Assembly: GCA_020746835.1 (NCBI GenBank) | Contig: JAGPNK010000010.1 | Location: 1,240,001 to 1,304,000, forward strand | Length of the DNA stretch: 64,000 bases | Source: Stachybotrys elegans | Taxonomy: Eukaryota > Ascomycota > Sordariomycetes > Hypocreales > Stachybotryaceae | Direction: 5' to 3' | Shown here: in pieces, positions 33,840-45,105 of the stretch | How the letters are laid out: every line of letters begins with the position of its first letter | Position numbering within the stretch: position 1 is the first letter of the stretch | Program-made: the position numbers and the translations under genes | The notes under the pieces: generated by a model | The model's database searches: none | What the model was told of the DNA's origin: nothing | Seen by the model: the letters and a program-made list of their open reading frames with translations, nothing else

Positions 33840-34946
33840 CTACGGTTGCTCCTCTGCCTCATGAACGCCAATGTAGTTCACCTCAGGCCACGCTCCCGTC
33901 TGCCCCTCCAGCACATCCGAGGGAACGCCCTTGAGATGCCTGTCGAAAAACGCCGTGATGTAGGTGTTGGTCAAATCCACCATCCTCTGGCTATCAATGG
34001 TGCCGAGGGCCCGGCCGCCATACTTTTTCCACCACGTCAAGTCGCTCCAGTCAAGATGCATCACGCCCGTCACCGTCACGTACAGCCACCATCCCGTCTG
34101 AAACTCCATAAACTCGCGCCACGACAGGTCGTTCTCGGGAATGTGAATCTCCATGCCGAGCAGCATCGTCGGTTTGCGGATGTCAGAGGCGGGCGTGTGG
34201 AAGACGGTGTACATGGTTCCGTCTTGGTTGATGGCGGCAGCGACAGCGGGACTCGACAGCGCGGCGCTCAGGGCTGTTGCGCCGCCGAGAGAGTGGCCGA
34301 AGGTGCCGAGGTTGTCTGTCTCGAACGGCGCGCCCATCGATGCGGCCAGCGAGGGGAGGGTGTCAATAAAGTGCAGCATTTCGCGGCTGCGGACCTCTGC
34401 TAGTTCTTCGACAAAGGGCAGTGTGCCAGAGAAGTCGATGGCCAGACCGTAAACGCCCGTGCCGTTGGGGTAGCGCACAAAGGGCTGTTCATAGGGATGG
34501 TCCAGCGCGGCGACAACGTAGCCCAGCGAAGCCAGTTCGGAGAAAATAATCGTGTACGCATCGGTAGGGGGTCCCCAGCCGCCAGGTCCAAAGATTACTG
34601 TCGGCCCGACAGCTTCGTCCAGGTAGGAGGCGTTCCATCGCACGGTGGATGTCAGATGCGAAATGTTCCACGTGTACAGGTCGTAGTACATCTCGGCAAG
34701 CTCGGGCTCGAGGTAGGGCTTGGGGGCGCATGGTGCACTGTCGAGAGTAGGGTAGTAGAAAGTGGCGAGGTACTCTGTCGAGACGTTGTTGGGCGATACA
34801 TTGTCTGGATTGATGAAGGGGATGACCTCGCGACGGGCGCCGACGTTGTATTGGCCTGAAGGAGGCGGCAGTGGCTCGCCGCTGGCGAGTTGGCTCAAGA
34901 AGAGCGCGAGGCCGGTGACAAAGGAGAGGCGTGTCGAAGGCATCAT
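33840..34946 (-). CDS. Secreted PAF-acetylhydrolase-like alpha/beta hydrolase
   Basis: An uninterrupted minus-strand frame gives 368 aa from the ATG at 34946-34944. Residues 1-23 are a typical signal peptide ending in ALA-like SQLASG. The core is an alpha/beta hydrolase with an oxyanion-region segment FGPGGWGPP, the nucleophile elbow GHSLGG (Ser219), an acidic partner in NQDGT and a His in GVMHLDWSD. This arrangement matches fungal secreted proteins of the platelet-activating-factor acetylhydrolase (plasma/group VII) type, which hydrolyse short acyl esters of phospholipids. Several N-glycosylation sequons (NVS, NIS, NAS, NGT) agree with secretion. The natural substrate of the fungal proteins is not known from sequence. 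Confidence 0.82.
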   Translation of the reverse strand: MMPSTRLSFVTGLALFLSQLASGEPLPPPSGQYNVGARREVIPFINPDNVSPNNVSTEYLATFYYPTLDSAPCAPKPYLEPELAEMYYDLYTWNISHLTSTVRWNASYLDEAVGPTVIFGPGGWGPPTDAYTIIFSELASLGYVVAALDHPYEQPFVRYPNGTGVYGLAIDFSGTLPFVEELAEVRSREMLHFIDTLPSLAASMGAPFETDNLGTFGHSLGGATALSAALSSPAVAAAINQDGTMYTVFHTPASDIRKPTMLLGMEIHIPENDLSWREFMEFQTGWWLYVTVTGVMHLDWSDLTWWKKYGGRALGTIDSQRMVDLTNTYITAFFDRHLKGVPSDVLEGQTGAWPEVNYIGVHEAEEQP

Positions 34947-36659
34947 GATGGCGGTGAGGTCGACTTGAATTGAGCAATTCCACCACGACAGGCCGGAATT
35001 CGCAGCTTCTTTAAAGCTGACATGGCCACCTTATCCCGAGGTTCGCTTACATTGAAGTACAAGAGGGGCGATAGAAGACATAAGTCCCCTGGTCACAGCG
35101 ACAGCCGTCCAATAATTAACCAATGGCCTTGGCTCAAAGCAGCAGCTGTATTGACGATGGGATGCTGACATCCAAAAGTTCTTGACATAGCCCCGATTTC
35201 CGCTCTAGTAGCCTCAGGGAACCCTGCACCATCCATGCAGTCTAGGGATGCCGAACATCCGCTTCGTTTGAGCGGGCGGGAAAGATAAAAGTTGCAATCG
35301 TTAGCGAAGGGCGATTATTAAACAGGGCCGAGGCAATGGGGTTGATGTGGGGAGCAGCTGGAGTTGACGGAATGATTATCAATACCTTACCCAGGAGACA
35401 GAGTGTGGAGTTGTGTTGCATGTCTCATTGCTGGTTTACTGTTGAAGATGTCAACAGCTAACTTGTCATGGCATGCAGTGTCATCGAAAGACGCGATAGG
35501 CCAGGCAACACGATATGCTTAAAGGTTAAAACCTTCTTTTGTGTTGATGGCAACCTCTGGCGTCTCGGAGCCCGCGGCGGTCCACGTGTGGATAATACCC
35601 GAGCGGGACTGTCTCGTCGTGTGCTTGGCATAATGGTGTGCTGCCAATTCAACCTTAGATTGACGAGGCGACGAGCCGCAGGACAAGACCCGGGAATAGC
35701 CTCAAATTGTAGCGCCTTTTTATTTTTGCCTGTTTTCCATGCCAAGAAATACACAAATGTAAGACGGCCTGCTGTCTTGTCCTCGCCCATTTCATTTCTT
35801 ATCTGCGACGGCTATTTCTCTATTTTCAGATATACCCCGGACAGAGAGGGCTGTCAAAACGCGGGGAACCATGTGCTGCCGCCACAACACGCAACAGGAC
35901 CTCAGCCTGAATTGTGGCAGGCGAGCCGCCGAGACGCGTGATGAATTTCGTCCCTCGAGCAATATTTTCCGTCCATATCACACTTCCAGGCTCTGCGAAT
36001 CAGCTTGCCTCACGACACTTTTCCGGCTTGGCGTCACCACCAACCCAAAACTGCCATTCTTCCCCAGATCATTCCTCCGGCTGTCCGCAAAGGTTATTGC
36101 CAAGCCTCGCCCTACCATGGTTCCAGGCTAGAAAAGCTCCGGGGTAAAGCCTGGTTAGAAAACCCTGCCCCGGGCGACATATCAGAGATCCTCCGTGGCT
36201 CGTTCTTGTTTCTCTTAGTTACGTCCATCTGCCCTGGATGGCTCCCCCCCCTGACAAGTCTCCCCTTTTTCCCCTTGGTCCCGGTAGTCCGTAGCGGAAA
36301 TCATCTACCGATGGAACCCAAATTGGGGTTACTTGACATGGCTCGTCGGGGGTCCCACGCGAGATGCCACCACTGAGAGCGCCGCCGGGCGAGGGGCAAA
36401 GACAGAAGCCAAGGCCCTTGGGTAGATTGGGAATGGCGTCAAGACGTCGGAGACGTGCCTCCGTGCCTGCCCGGCTCTGACTATGCGCACAGAGGGCGGC
36501 AGTCGTCTTCGGGAGTCGAGGCGCACCGCATCGCGTTCGACATGAAAGTGATGTCTAGAAGTTATAAATGGGCCAACGATCGTCGTCTGGCCCTTGCATT
36601 GTAGATCGCTGCTTAGCATCGCTCTCCCTCCTTCTACAGCCCCCTCGTGTCCATTGAAG
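34947..36659. other. Divergent intergenic region, no gene seen
   Basis: The 1.7-kb interval separates two divergently transcribed secreted hydrolase genes. Open frames of up to 157 codons occur on the plus strand around 35.5-35.9 kb, but they lack domains, conserved patterns or splice structure. Confidence 0.55.
36563..36569 (+). promoter_or_regulatory. TATA box of feruloyl esterase gene 1
   Basis: TATAAAT lies 97 bases before the ATG at 36660, a usual spacing for strongly induced fungal enzyme genes. Confidence 0.5.
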
Positions 36660-37717
36660 ATGGTCTCCTTCTCCTCGCTACTGACAGTGCTGCTTGCAGC
36701 CACCGTCGACTTGGCTTTCGCCCAGACGACGGGCTGCGGCCGAAGCCCTCCCACGAGCGGCACCAAGAGCATCGGCAACCGCCAGTACATCCTCCAGGTG
36801 CCCAACAACTACAACCCCAACACGCGGTACAAGCTCATCTTCGGCTTCCACTGGTTGAGTGGTAGCATGACCAACGTTGCCCCTGGTTACTACGGTCTGC
36901 GCTCCCTCGCCGGCGAGACGGCCATCTTTGTCGCCCCCAACGGCCTCAATGCCGGCTGGGCCAACAGCGGCGATGCCGACATCGCCTTTGTGGACCAGAT
37001 TCTTTCCCAGGTCGAGAGCCAGCTGTGCGTCGACACTTCTCAGCGCTTTGCTGCCGGCTTTAGCTACGGTGGTGGCATGTCCTATGCTCTGTCCTGCGCC
37101 CGTTCTAGTAAGCTCCCCTCCTCCCCTCCTCCACCTCCGTATAAGTGGTGCGTGTTCGTCCTGACGTCCTGGAAGACATCTTCCGTGCTGTTGCCATCTA
37201 CGGTGGTGCCCAGCTGAGCGGCTGCTCCGGCGGCAACTCGCCCGTCCCGTACCTCGGCATCCACGGCGTCACCGACAACGTGCTGCCCATCGCAAGCGGC
37301 CGACAGCTCCGCGACCGCTACCTCGGCCTCAACGGCTGTGCCTCTCGCAACGCCCCTGAGCCCCCAGGCGGCTCCTCCCAGTTCATCAAGACCGAGTACA
37401 GCTGCCGCGCCGGCTACCCCGTCACCTGGATCGCCCATGGCGGCGGCCACGTCGGCGACGCCTCGCAGAACGGCGTCAACTACTTCGCCACCGAGACATG
37501 GGCCTTCTTCCAGAGGCTCCCCAGCACCGGTGGCGGTACCAACCCCCCGCCCTCCACCACCACCACCGGGCCTCAGCCTACCAACACGAGCCCTCCTCCT
37601 GGCAACTGTGCTCCCCGATGGGGACAGTGTGGTGGTCAGGGCTGGACTGGTGCCACTTGCTGCGAGGCCGGCTCCACCTGCACCGTGTCAAACCAATGGT
37701 ACTCGCAGTGCATCTAG
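36660..37717 (+). CDS. Feruloyl esterase (CE1/FaeB-C-like) with C-terminal CBM1
   Basis: Exons 36660-37107 and 37176-37717 give 329 aa. A signal peptide (about 1-21, cleavage after AFA) precedes an esterase domain related to PHB-depolymerase-type feruloyl esterases: VPNNY, FGFHW, APNGL, nucleophile GFSYG (Ser135), HGVTDN (Asp183) and HGGGHVG (His241). A Pro/Thr/Ser linker (about 268-294) leads to a fungal cellulose-binding CBM1 with the WGQCGGQGW start and a final QWYSQCI. Such enzymes release ferulic acid from arabinoxylan in the plant wall while the CBM1 holds them on cellulose. The intron (68 nt, GTAAGC donor, CTGAC branch) is proven by phase: it restores SNIFRAVAI, matching the paralog at 42.9 kb. 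Confidence 0.92.
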
Positions 37718-38595
37718 GTGTGAGCGGTATCGGGATGTTTGGGGGATGAGTTTGTTGGTACTTGTTGTTCCTGTCTTGTCACAGGGGATATTGAAGCATT
37801 ACTCCAATCAAGTTATTGCCACAAAATAGTAGAAATTGATAAAATCATTCAAGAAAGTCCTTGGCCTAGCTATGATCACTTAACCAATCCCATGTGTGCT
37901 ATGTGCTTGACTGTGTTGTCATTCGAAATTCACTGCACAACCAGAAGTGTTATGGCCTTTATCCCAAATGTCATCGATTGATTTGATCTGTTTGTCCTAA
38001 GTGGGGTCTCCTCGAAATCATTGATCTCTATCTCAATGGGCCACTATATCGGTGACTTTCACATTCTTGTTCACTACCCATAGAACACGTCTAACATGTG
38101 TTCCTCATGCACTTCACTTTCCGATCAAGCACGATTCTAATCAAATTGCTTGCTATATAGTACCAATGGAAGCTGGCGAAATAGTTGGGCGAGTTCTTAG
38201 TTCAACTCTGACTGTGATCGGTTAACTGAAACCACGTCTGGTGTTTGCTAAATGCTGTTGTTCTTATCCGCTGCTTAGTTAACAGGCTTAGCTAGTGCTC
38301 CTCTTTCACTTCACCTTTGACAAGGATGTTATCTTTCTGTCAAACACCTAGGAGTACATAAAAGAGACAACCTTGTCAATGTGCAGCTGTTTGCAGTCAG
38401 TTACAGCTGCCACCTCATGACTTCGTTAGTATGGCAAAATTAGATCAAATAACAAACACCTTTCTTCTTTTTGTTTATCCATATAAATTCTAAATTTCCT
38501 TCGACAACCACTAAAACGTGCGCTTGCCATGTCTGCCAGAATTTTCTGACCCAATCTTCCACTCGACACTGCTCGACAAGCACCAACCTCCCATC
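37718..38595. other. AT-rich intergenic region, no gene seen
   Basis: This interval is clearly AT-richer than the flanking genes, with no coding frame. It could be decayed repeat DNA altered by C-to-T mutation (RIP), but I cannot identify a parent element. Confidence 0.5.
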
Positions 38596-41500
38596 ATGTC
38601 TGCTTCGGTGCTCGAGCATTGGGACCGGCTTCTCATCCGCTACTATGCCTACAAGCGCCATCTGAGTACATTGGGCTTGTCGAGAAAATACCCTCGGAAC
38701 CAACTAACGCCCGATCAACGAGCTGAGGTCAGGGTTTGGCTGCTGCGTCCATCGAGTATGAACGGAATCGCACCTCTCGACGCATTTCAAGCCTCGTGGA
38801 CACCACTAGCTGATCCTACCGATATCGACATACCCCCATACAGCACCGAGTACCAAAAATCTGTCCATATTGAACGCTCTCTCATAGATAAAGCCATGGT
38901 CACATACCCCGGTATCGCAACCTCGACAACGAATGCATCTCTTACAGGCCTACACTTTTTGTCGGAAGGTATTGACGACATATGGAATGTGGAGGAGCTA
39001 GACCGGATGCTTCACGATCACCCCGAAGTCAATTCTATCCACCCAGGCTCCGAAATTCCCTTTTCACCGTCTGACAATGTTTGGTGGTTCCAGGACGCCT
39101 GTAGTGAGTTGAATCGTCGATATAATCTCACCCTTATGAATCCGAATCAACTAACTTTCGTAGATGCCAAGTTTCTTACCGCCGACAACCACCGCTCGCT
39201 TGCCAAGGTCCGGTTTATGCATGGCAATCTTGGGCGCGACAAAGCTGAGTCCTATCTGGAGGCGCTGGTGGAGTCGTGCGATCGAGGACATTCGATCTCA
39301 GCCCTGGTTCTGACACCTGCTCATAAGACACGAGCCGTCTACGATGAAATCACAGAGAACTGGTCAGATATTCTCAGGCCAGTTGTCTACGGACAGGACA
39401 CAATGGGTTATGAGCATTCTGTCAACATTGAGGCATTGGTGATGAAATCGACCGCGGGGTACCGAGGAGACGCGCCTGAGGTATAATCTACTACCATGGA
39501 AAGATCTTGAACTCGCCATCTAACCTTGCTTGTTAGGTAATTCTGGCCAGTTATGAGGACCTGGAAGATCTCGCCGCCTTGCCGTCTATTCCAAGGCTCA
39601 CACTTGTCCTGGACGACGTTGACCTTGTCATCGAGGAAAATTACCTCAAGTTGCCGGTAGAGAATCCGGATTCACCGTGGGATGACCTCTTGTATCGATT
39701 TGTATGCAAAGTTCGACCTGCTGCAACGTACATGCTTGCCCAGTCCAGGATCACAAGCACCTACGCTGGCATACAACAGCTCATGGCATACATGTGTGCC
39801 GCCATGGATATCGATGCTTCCGTTAACTTACTATCTTTAAGTCCATGGACGGAGTTCATCTATGACAAGGAATACGATCCTACTATTACAAGATGGCAGC
39901 CAGCAAAATACAGTAATCGTCCTACTTTCAGGGTTCGAGGAATCTTCAACCAGCACGCTATGGACATAGAACGAAAATTCCAACCAGTCGACAAGATATT
40001 GAAAGTAGAATCTACCATCCGCCACTGCGAAGCCGTCTGGCGCATGGAACCATCACTTAGGCTTTGGATGTTGCTGCCGCATCTTCTCTGCCCGGACAGA
40101 ATAGGCCCGACCAGAAGGGAGGAGTGCATCCGATCCCTTCTTCAGCTGCCTTTTATCAGCATGCCATCTACGCAAGCGCCTTTCCTCACGCGAGATGGAA
40201 GTGTTGATTTTAATTTGACTCTGCCAGTTGTCTTCAACATAACCTGGGTTGAGCCTGGACAATGCGCAAGAGCTGACACGAAGCTCCAGGACGAAACCAT
40301 CGATGAAATTTTCAAGAGGGAGAATGCAGGGCGACGAGCGAATCGCGGTTGGTTCATCTATCTAAGACGCGCTGCTTTTGATCCAAGACTCCTGAAGCTC
40401 TACGACACCAAGGACGACGTGGAGCTGGACGCTTTCTGCACCGACCACTCTTTCGAGCTTGCCAAGATCGTACCACAGGCAAGTCGTCCGGCCGAGAACC
40501 TCCAATCGTCCGGGCAATCAGACCAACCGGAGCCCTACTGGGAGAGTGTTAGTCGAGCGAGTGGCAATATGCTTGGTCTTCTCTTCTACAGAATGCACGA
40601 AGGTATCCAGTCACTCCAAGAAGCTCCATCTCCGGAGCTGATAAAATCCGAACTGCAATGGCGAACGAAGGAGTCAGGAGTCGCTCAAGCTGCTCTCAAA
40701 CTCATTCGGTCTACGGTGAAAGCTGGTCGCAGAATCCTAATTTGGGTTGCGGACGAGGCTGTTCAAATGTGAGTCTGAAGAAAAAAAAGAATTCTAAAAA
40801 AAAATAAAACAGAAGATAAAAACCCCCCAATTCAGCATTCAGATACCAGTACTGACGCACAATTCGCATAGTGATGTACTTGGATGGTGTCAAGCAGCAA
40901 GATATCGAGTCTTGGAGATGCGTGAGATTCACACCTATGAGCAATGTCAGGAGGCCAATCGATTATGGAACAAGCTTAATTCGCCGTACGATATTCTCGT
41001 TGTATCAGCAGATGTTGCGAAGTATGGCTTTGTCTACCACCATGCATGCTCTGATGGAATCGTTTTGTTTCTGCCTGGGAGCATGTCAAGCTTGGATAGG
41101 ATACTCAACACCTTACCCCAGGGTGACGGTGGCCCTCCATCTTGGACCGTCATCAAGCAGACATTCACCTTTAGCGACGTTGAGGAGCTTTGGTTCTGGA
41201 AGCGCAGTGCACGGCTTCTTTCTCCCGTGCTTGATATCCCCAGGTGTTACCAAGGTGCCTTAAGAGAAGTCATAGTCTGGGAGATCCTGCGGAATCGATA
41301 CTGTGGGCCGTGGAATCGATATGCTTGGGTACTTGTTGGAGCGAAGCGCTTGGCTGCATATAGAAGCGATACGGCTGAGCTGCTGGGGGTCTTTCTCGGG
41401 CAACTTGCCGGGGTGGCGTTGAATGCTGTCGAAAAAGTCGCAACTCTGAGCAAAGAGATGCAGAACATCATAGTTGGATACTCCCTCAACATGGCATTAG

Positions 41501-41874
41501 AACGGGGAAGGAACCGAAGCAACTTACCCCAGGCAACGCGGCCATCGCCTTTCTCGTTTGACGACATACTTGGCCGATGCCATTGTCTGTTGGAAGAAGG
41601 GGTGGAGCCTGTGACAAATATAAGCACGCTCCCAGGCTCATCAATAGCGTCTGAAGACCTTGAGCTCTCGAAGGAAATGGCTGAGTTGAGACGTGAAATT
41701 ACTCGGTACTGGGCGAGGACGCGTAGTTCTCGGGGCCCCTCTTGGCGGAAGAGGATGGAAGCAAGCAGGCAGGCGGCCTGGGAAGCAGAAGAAACGACAT
41801 TCGACGAAGCAGACGATACGTCATCCTACAAAGCAGATAGTGAGACCACTTCCGACGACAGCTTCGAGCTCTAA
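38596..41874 (+). CDS. Degenerate SNF2-helicase-like protein
   Basis: Exons 38596-39480, 39537-40768 and 40872-41874 give 1039 aa. The layout follows a two-lobe SNF2 helicase with damaged motifs. At the Walker A position there is ADNHRSLAK (about 196-204), where family members read ADEMGLGKT; ALVLTPAHK fits motif Ia, VILASYEDL the motif before II, and LVLDDVD (about 318-324) motif II. Lobe 2 is seen in ILIWVADEA, DILVVSADVAKYGFVYHHAC and an acidic tail after residue 960. Without the Walker A Gly residues it should not hydrolyse ATP normally. Such proteins recur in accessory regions of filamentous fungi; their job is unknown. Both introns fit phase. It sits between two feruloyl esterase genes with no obvious link. 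Confidence 0.72.
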
Positions 41875-42895
41875 TTGCGGCAGTGAGACTGGACCGAGCA
41901 GCAGTCTTATTGCCATGCTGGAGGGAAGGCTATTGTGGTTGTGGAGGACGCTTGGGGATTCTTTAGTCTAAACAATGGGCCCTTGATGGAGAACAGAGCT
42001 ACGTCTTTAAGTGAGCACTGGACCCGAACAGGTTCCCGAGACTATTTGACAGGCGGCAATGGTGAATGATCGGCCGCGAGCAGGGATGCGTCGATGGTTC
42101 CGGAGGAACATACTGAACATTGGAGGTGGAGTTGGCTGTCACAGGCCTTGAATTGCTCCTCCAATAGGCATGCCTCCGCTCCGCAATGCGAGCATGACAG
42201 TTGTCCCAAGCTAGGACGGGCAAGGGCGCTCGGTAGCAGTGATAGTGGCGGGAACGGCTTGGGGACATGAAGATGTGGGAGAAATGAGTGTCCAAGGTCA
42301 AGCCATTTCAAGACTACTGACTGCTGTGTTTCTTGTATGGGGGACGAGGGGCTGTTGTAAACTCGATCCAGGATGAACCATTCATTTACAGAATTACCCA
42401 TACCTTACCTTCCGACCAGTAGCTTGGGATTTGCTGCCAATACGAGACTTAAGAATGGAGCAAGTCAAGGCTTCGGCAAATAAGGAATTCCACGACGGAT
42501 ATTTCTCCACGTTTCACCGGGACCAACCCGCACCCGTGGCGATATTCCTTCCATCATATGAACAGAGTTGGCATAGTTGAAAAAGATCCCAGTTAATATG
42601 TGATAGCCTTGGAGAAACTATCAACAGTTTCGGCAGCCTAGCCTCCGATTCCTCTTTCCGACCTGATGCTCCGAAAACCATCCCCAAAAGCACTTTTTAC
42701 TATTGCAGAGTCTATTGTGATTAGTGGGGAAAATATCCGGCTCAGACCATGGACGGGCTTTTAGAGAGAAACGATGCTTGTGCCAAGGTCGATCCTAGCA
42801 AGGCCGTTATGTATATATTCACCTTAACTTCTTGTTTCCCCAGATTATTTCCCCTGAGTTCTCATCGACATAAGAAGTCCCGGAAAGCAGCTTCA
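41875..42895. other. Intergenic, no gene seen
   Basis: The interval ends with the promoter of the second feruloyl esterase gene, including a TATATA at about 42812-42817. A 119-codon minus-strand frame at 42042-42401 has no recognisable content. Confidence 0.55.
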
Positions 42896-43985
42896 ATGGT
42901 TTCTTCCAAGGTCTTCCTTGGAGCTATTCTCGCTCTCGGTGTGCAGAGTGTGCTGGGCCAACAGCCCCTCTGGGCTCAATGTTTGTCTTCCCACCAAACT
43001 AGTCTCAACAACTCCTTCTAACTAGTCCTAAGGCGGCGGTCAAGGGTGGACTGGGGGCACAACCTGCGTGTCAGGGGCCTGCTGCCAGGTCCAGAACGAG
43101 TGGTACTCCCAGTGCGTCCAAGGTAACTGCAGCCCACCCACCCAGCCATCCTCCACCAGGAGTTCAACGACGCCCGGCCCTACCGCCGTACCAAACGCCT
43201 CAGCAGGCTGTGGAAAGGCGCCATTGTCCTCGGGCCAAAAGTCCATCAACGTCAACGGCCGCAACAGAGACTACATTATCCGCGTGCCCAACAACTACGA
43301 CCGCAATCGACCCTATAGGTTGTTCTTCGCCTTCCACTGGAGAGGAGGCAGCATGAACGATGTTGCCAGTGGCGGCACTGATGGCGCGCTGTGGTCCTAC
43401 TATGGACAGCAGCGTGTGGCTGAGGAGACTGCTATCCTCGTGGCTCCCAACGGCTTGGGCGGCGGCTGGGCAAACAACGGTGGAGAAGATGTTGCCTTTG
43501 TTGACGCCATGATTGCCCAGATTGAGGATGCCCTCTGCGTCAACCAGCAAGCCCGCTTCGCCATGGGCTTCTCCTACGGAGGCGCCATGAGCTACTCCCT
43601 GGCCTGCTCACGCCCCAACGTCTTCCGTGGCGTCGCCGTCATGTCGGGCGGCCAGCTCAGCGGCTGCTCCGGAGGCACCAGCCCGGTCGCTTACCTGGGA
43701 ATCCACGGCGTCAGCGACAATGTCCTCGGCATCAGCGGTGGGCGCTCGCTCCGCGACCGCTTTGTTGCCAACAACGGCTGCACGCGCATCAACCCCCAGG
43801 AGCCAAGCGCCGGAAGTGGACAGCACGTCAAGACGCAGTATAGCGGTTGCAGGTCGGGTTACCCCGTCACTTGGCTGGCTTTCGATGGTGGGCACTGGCC
43901 TGGTGCTGTTGACGGCGGCGGTGAGAGCGGTGCTCGGTCATATGTCCCTGGGGAGATTTACTCCTTCTTTAGGAGCGTGTCGTAA
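42896..43985 (+). CDS. Feruloyl esterase (CE1-like) with N-terminal CBM1
   Basis: Exons 42896-42980 and 43033-43985 give 345 aa. A signal peptide (about 1-21) is followed directly by a CBM1 (about 24-56: QPLWAQCGGQGW through EWYSQC), a Ser/Thr/Pro linker (about 57-85) and the esterase domain with VPNNY, FAFHW, GFSYG (Ser209), HGVSDN and DGGHWPG. The intron (52 nt) splits the CBM1 at its first Cys and is needed to complete it; the donor is GTTTGT and the acceptor AAG. The catalytic domain is a clear paralog of the one at 36.7 kb, but there the CBM1 is C-terminal. It likely releases ferulic acid from plant cell wall in the extracellular space. Confidence 0.92.
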
Positions 43986-45105
43986 ATTGCGCTGGGAGTC
44001 TCTATCCTTATGGCAATCAAGCAAGCTGCTCAGATCTAAAAACAAGGCAGGCAATTGGCATCTCAGTTATAAGATTTACCGCAAATACCAAGAAAAATAC
44101 CCCGAAATATCCCCCTTGCCATGTTTAAAAAGGCATGGTACTTGACCTGCCCGCACAAGTTCCCTGCCTTATAAGGAAATCTAGCCGCTGGTGTGCCTTT
44201 GTCATTTTGAGTTTCAATCGTCTTGGCTTTGGACGCCTTTCGCGATGTATCTTTCGGCAATATATTGCATCCGTGTCTTGTTCGGGTCGCTGGCAAAGAG
44301 CGCGAATTGACGCACTGTTCATGCCAGCTCTGATGAGTTCAAACAGAGCGTCGCCGTGTCGCCGCACAAACGAGTTGATGAGCAGCATCAGGACCATCGG
44401 CCCGCCAAACGTGATGGCCAGCAGCTCGCCAAAAAATACTGTAGCCGACCGCGCTCGCTCTGGTCAAAGGATGGCAGTCTTTTAGGTTCTTCGGCCGTGT
44501 CGAACCCTTGTGTCTGCACGAGGAACACGCTTTGAGACGAGCCAAGGCAGCATGCAGCAGCGACCAGCCATCGTTGACAGATGAGGTGGCGTTGCTAGCC
44601 ACTACCGCCAGAGGGCCTTCGTTCTTTCTCGGAGGCTCTAGGAATCGCTGCATGCAGACTGTTCTGTTGAGACGCTGCTGCATGTAATTTATAGGGTCCC
44701 ATTCTCCGAGGCGGTTGTAGGTGTCGAGTGTGTAGGAGCCTCACCGACCCTCATAGGACCGGAAATGTGATGCAAGACCAGCACAATGAAGCAGGAACAG
44801 TGTGCAGCAACCTATGTAGCTCTCCTACTGCCATAATTCCAGCATATTATTAATTACAGAGGCGGATAGTCGCCCTCGTCTTAGTGGTAGCGTATCTCTT
44901 GCCGTCTGGCCGAGAGCAGGGGCATTATGCAGTTGGTAGGTAGGAAATACGAAAAAGGCAGGTGGGCAATCTTAGCTGAGGGGTTGGAATCAGGAGATTC
45001 ACCGAGATATAAGAAGCATCCCTCCTCACTTGGCCACGTTCTCCGCCAGACTTTGTACCTTTACTTGGCATCTTTTGATGGAACTATCTCGACACATTGT
45101 ACGCT
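43986..45105. other. Intergenic with a doubtful minus-strand remnant
   Basis: No intact gene is supported. Overlapping minus-strand frames between 44125 and 44683 may be a decayed gene (listed separately). A TATAAG near 45009 lies about 95 bases before the next ATG. Confidence 0.5.
44125..44683 (-). pseudogene. Possible remnant of a membrane-protein gene
   Basis: Two minus-strand frames follow each other with a break near 44450. The upstream one (from 44683) is hydrophilic and starts with two Met. The downstream one has a hydrophobic, membrane-like stretch (FFGELLAITF, then PMVLMLLINS) followed by a basic tail. The order recalls fungal DUF6594-type proteins with C-terminal membrane helices, but no motif is decisive and no normal intron joins the frames cleanly. 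It may be noise. Confidence 0.22.

Noticed and set aside
35468..35941. 157-codon plus-strand frame
   Set aside because: Composition and sequence are not protein-like, and no motif or signal is present.
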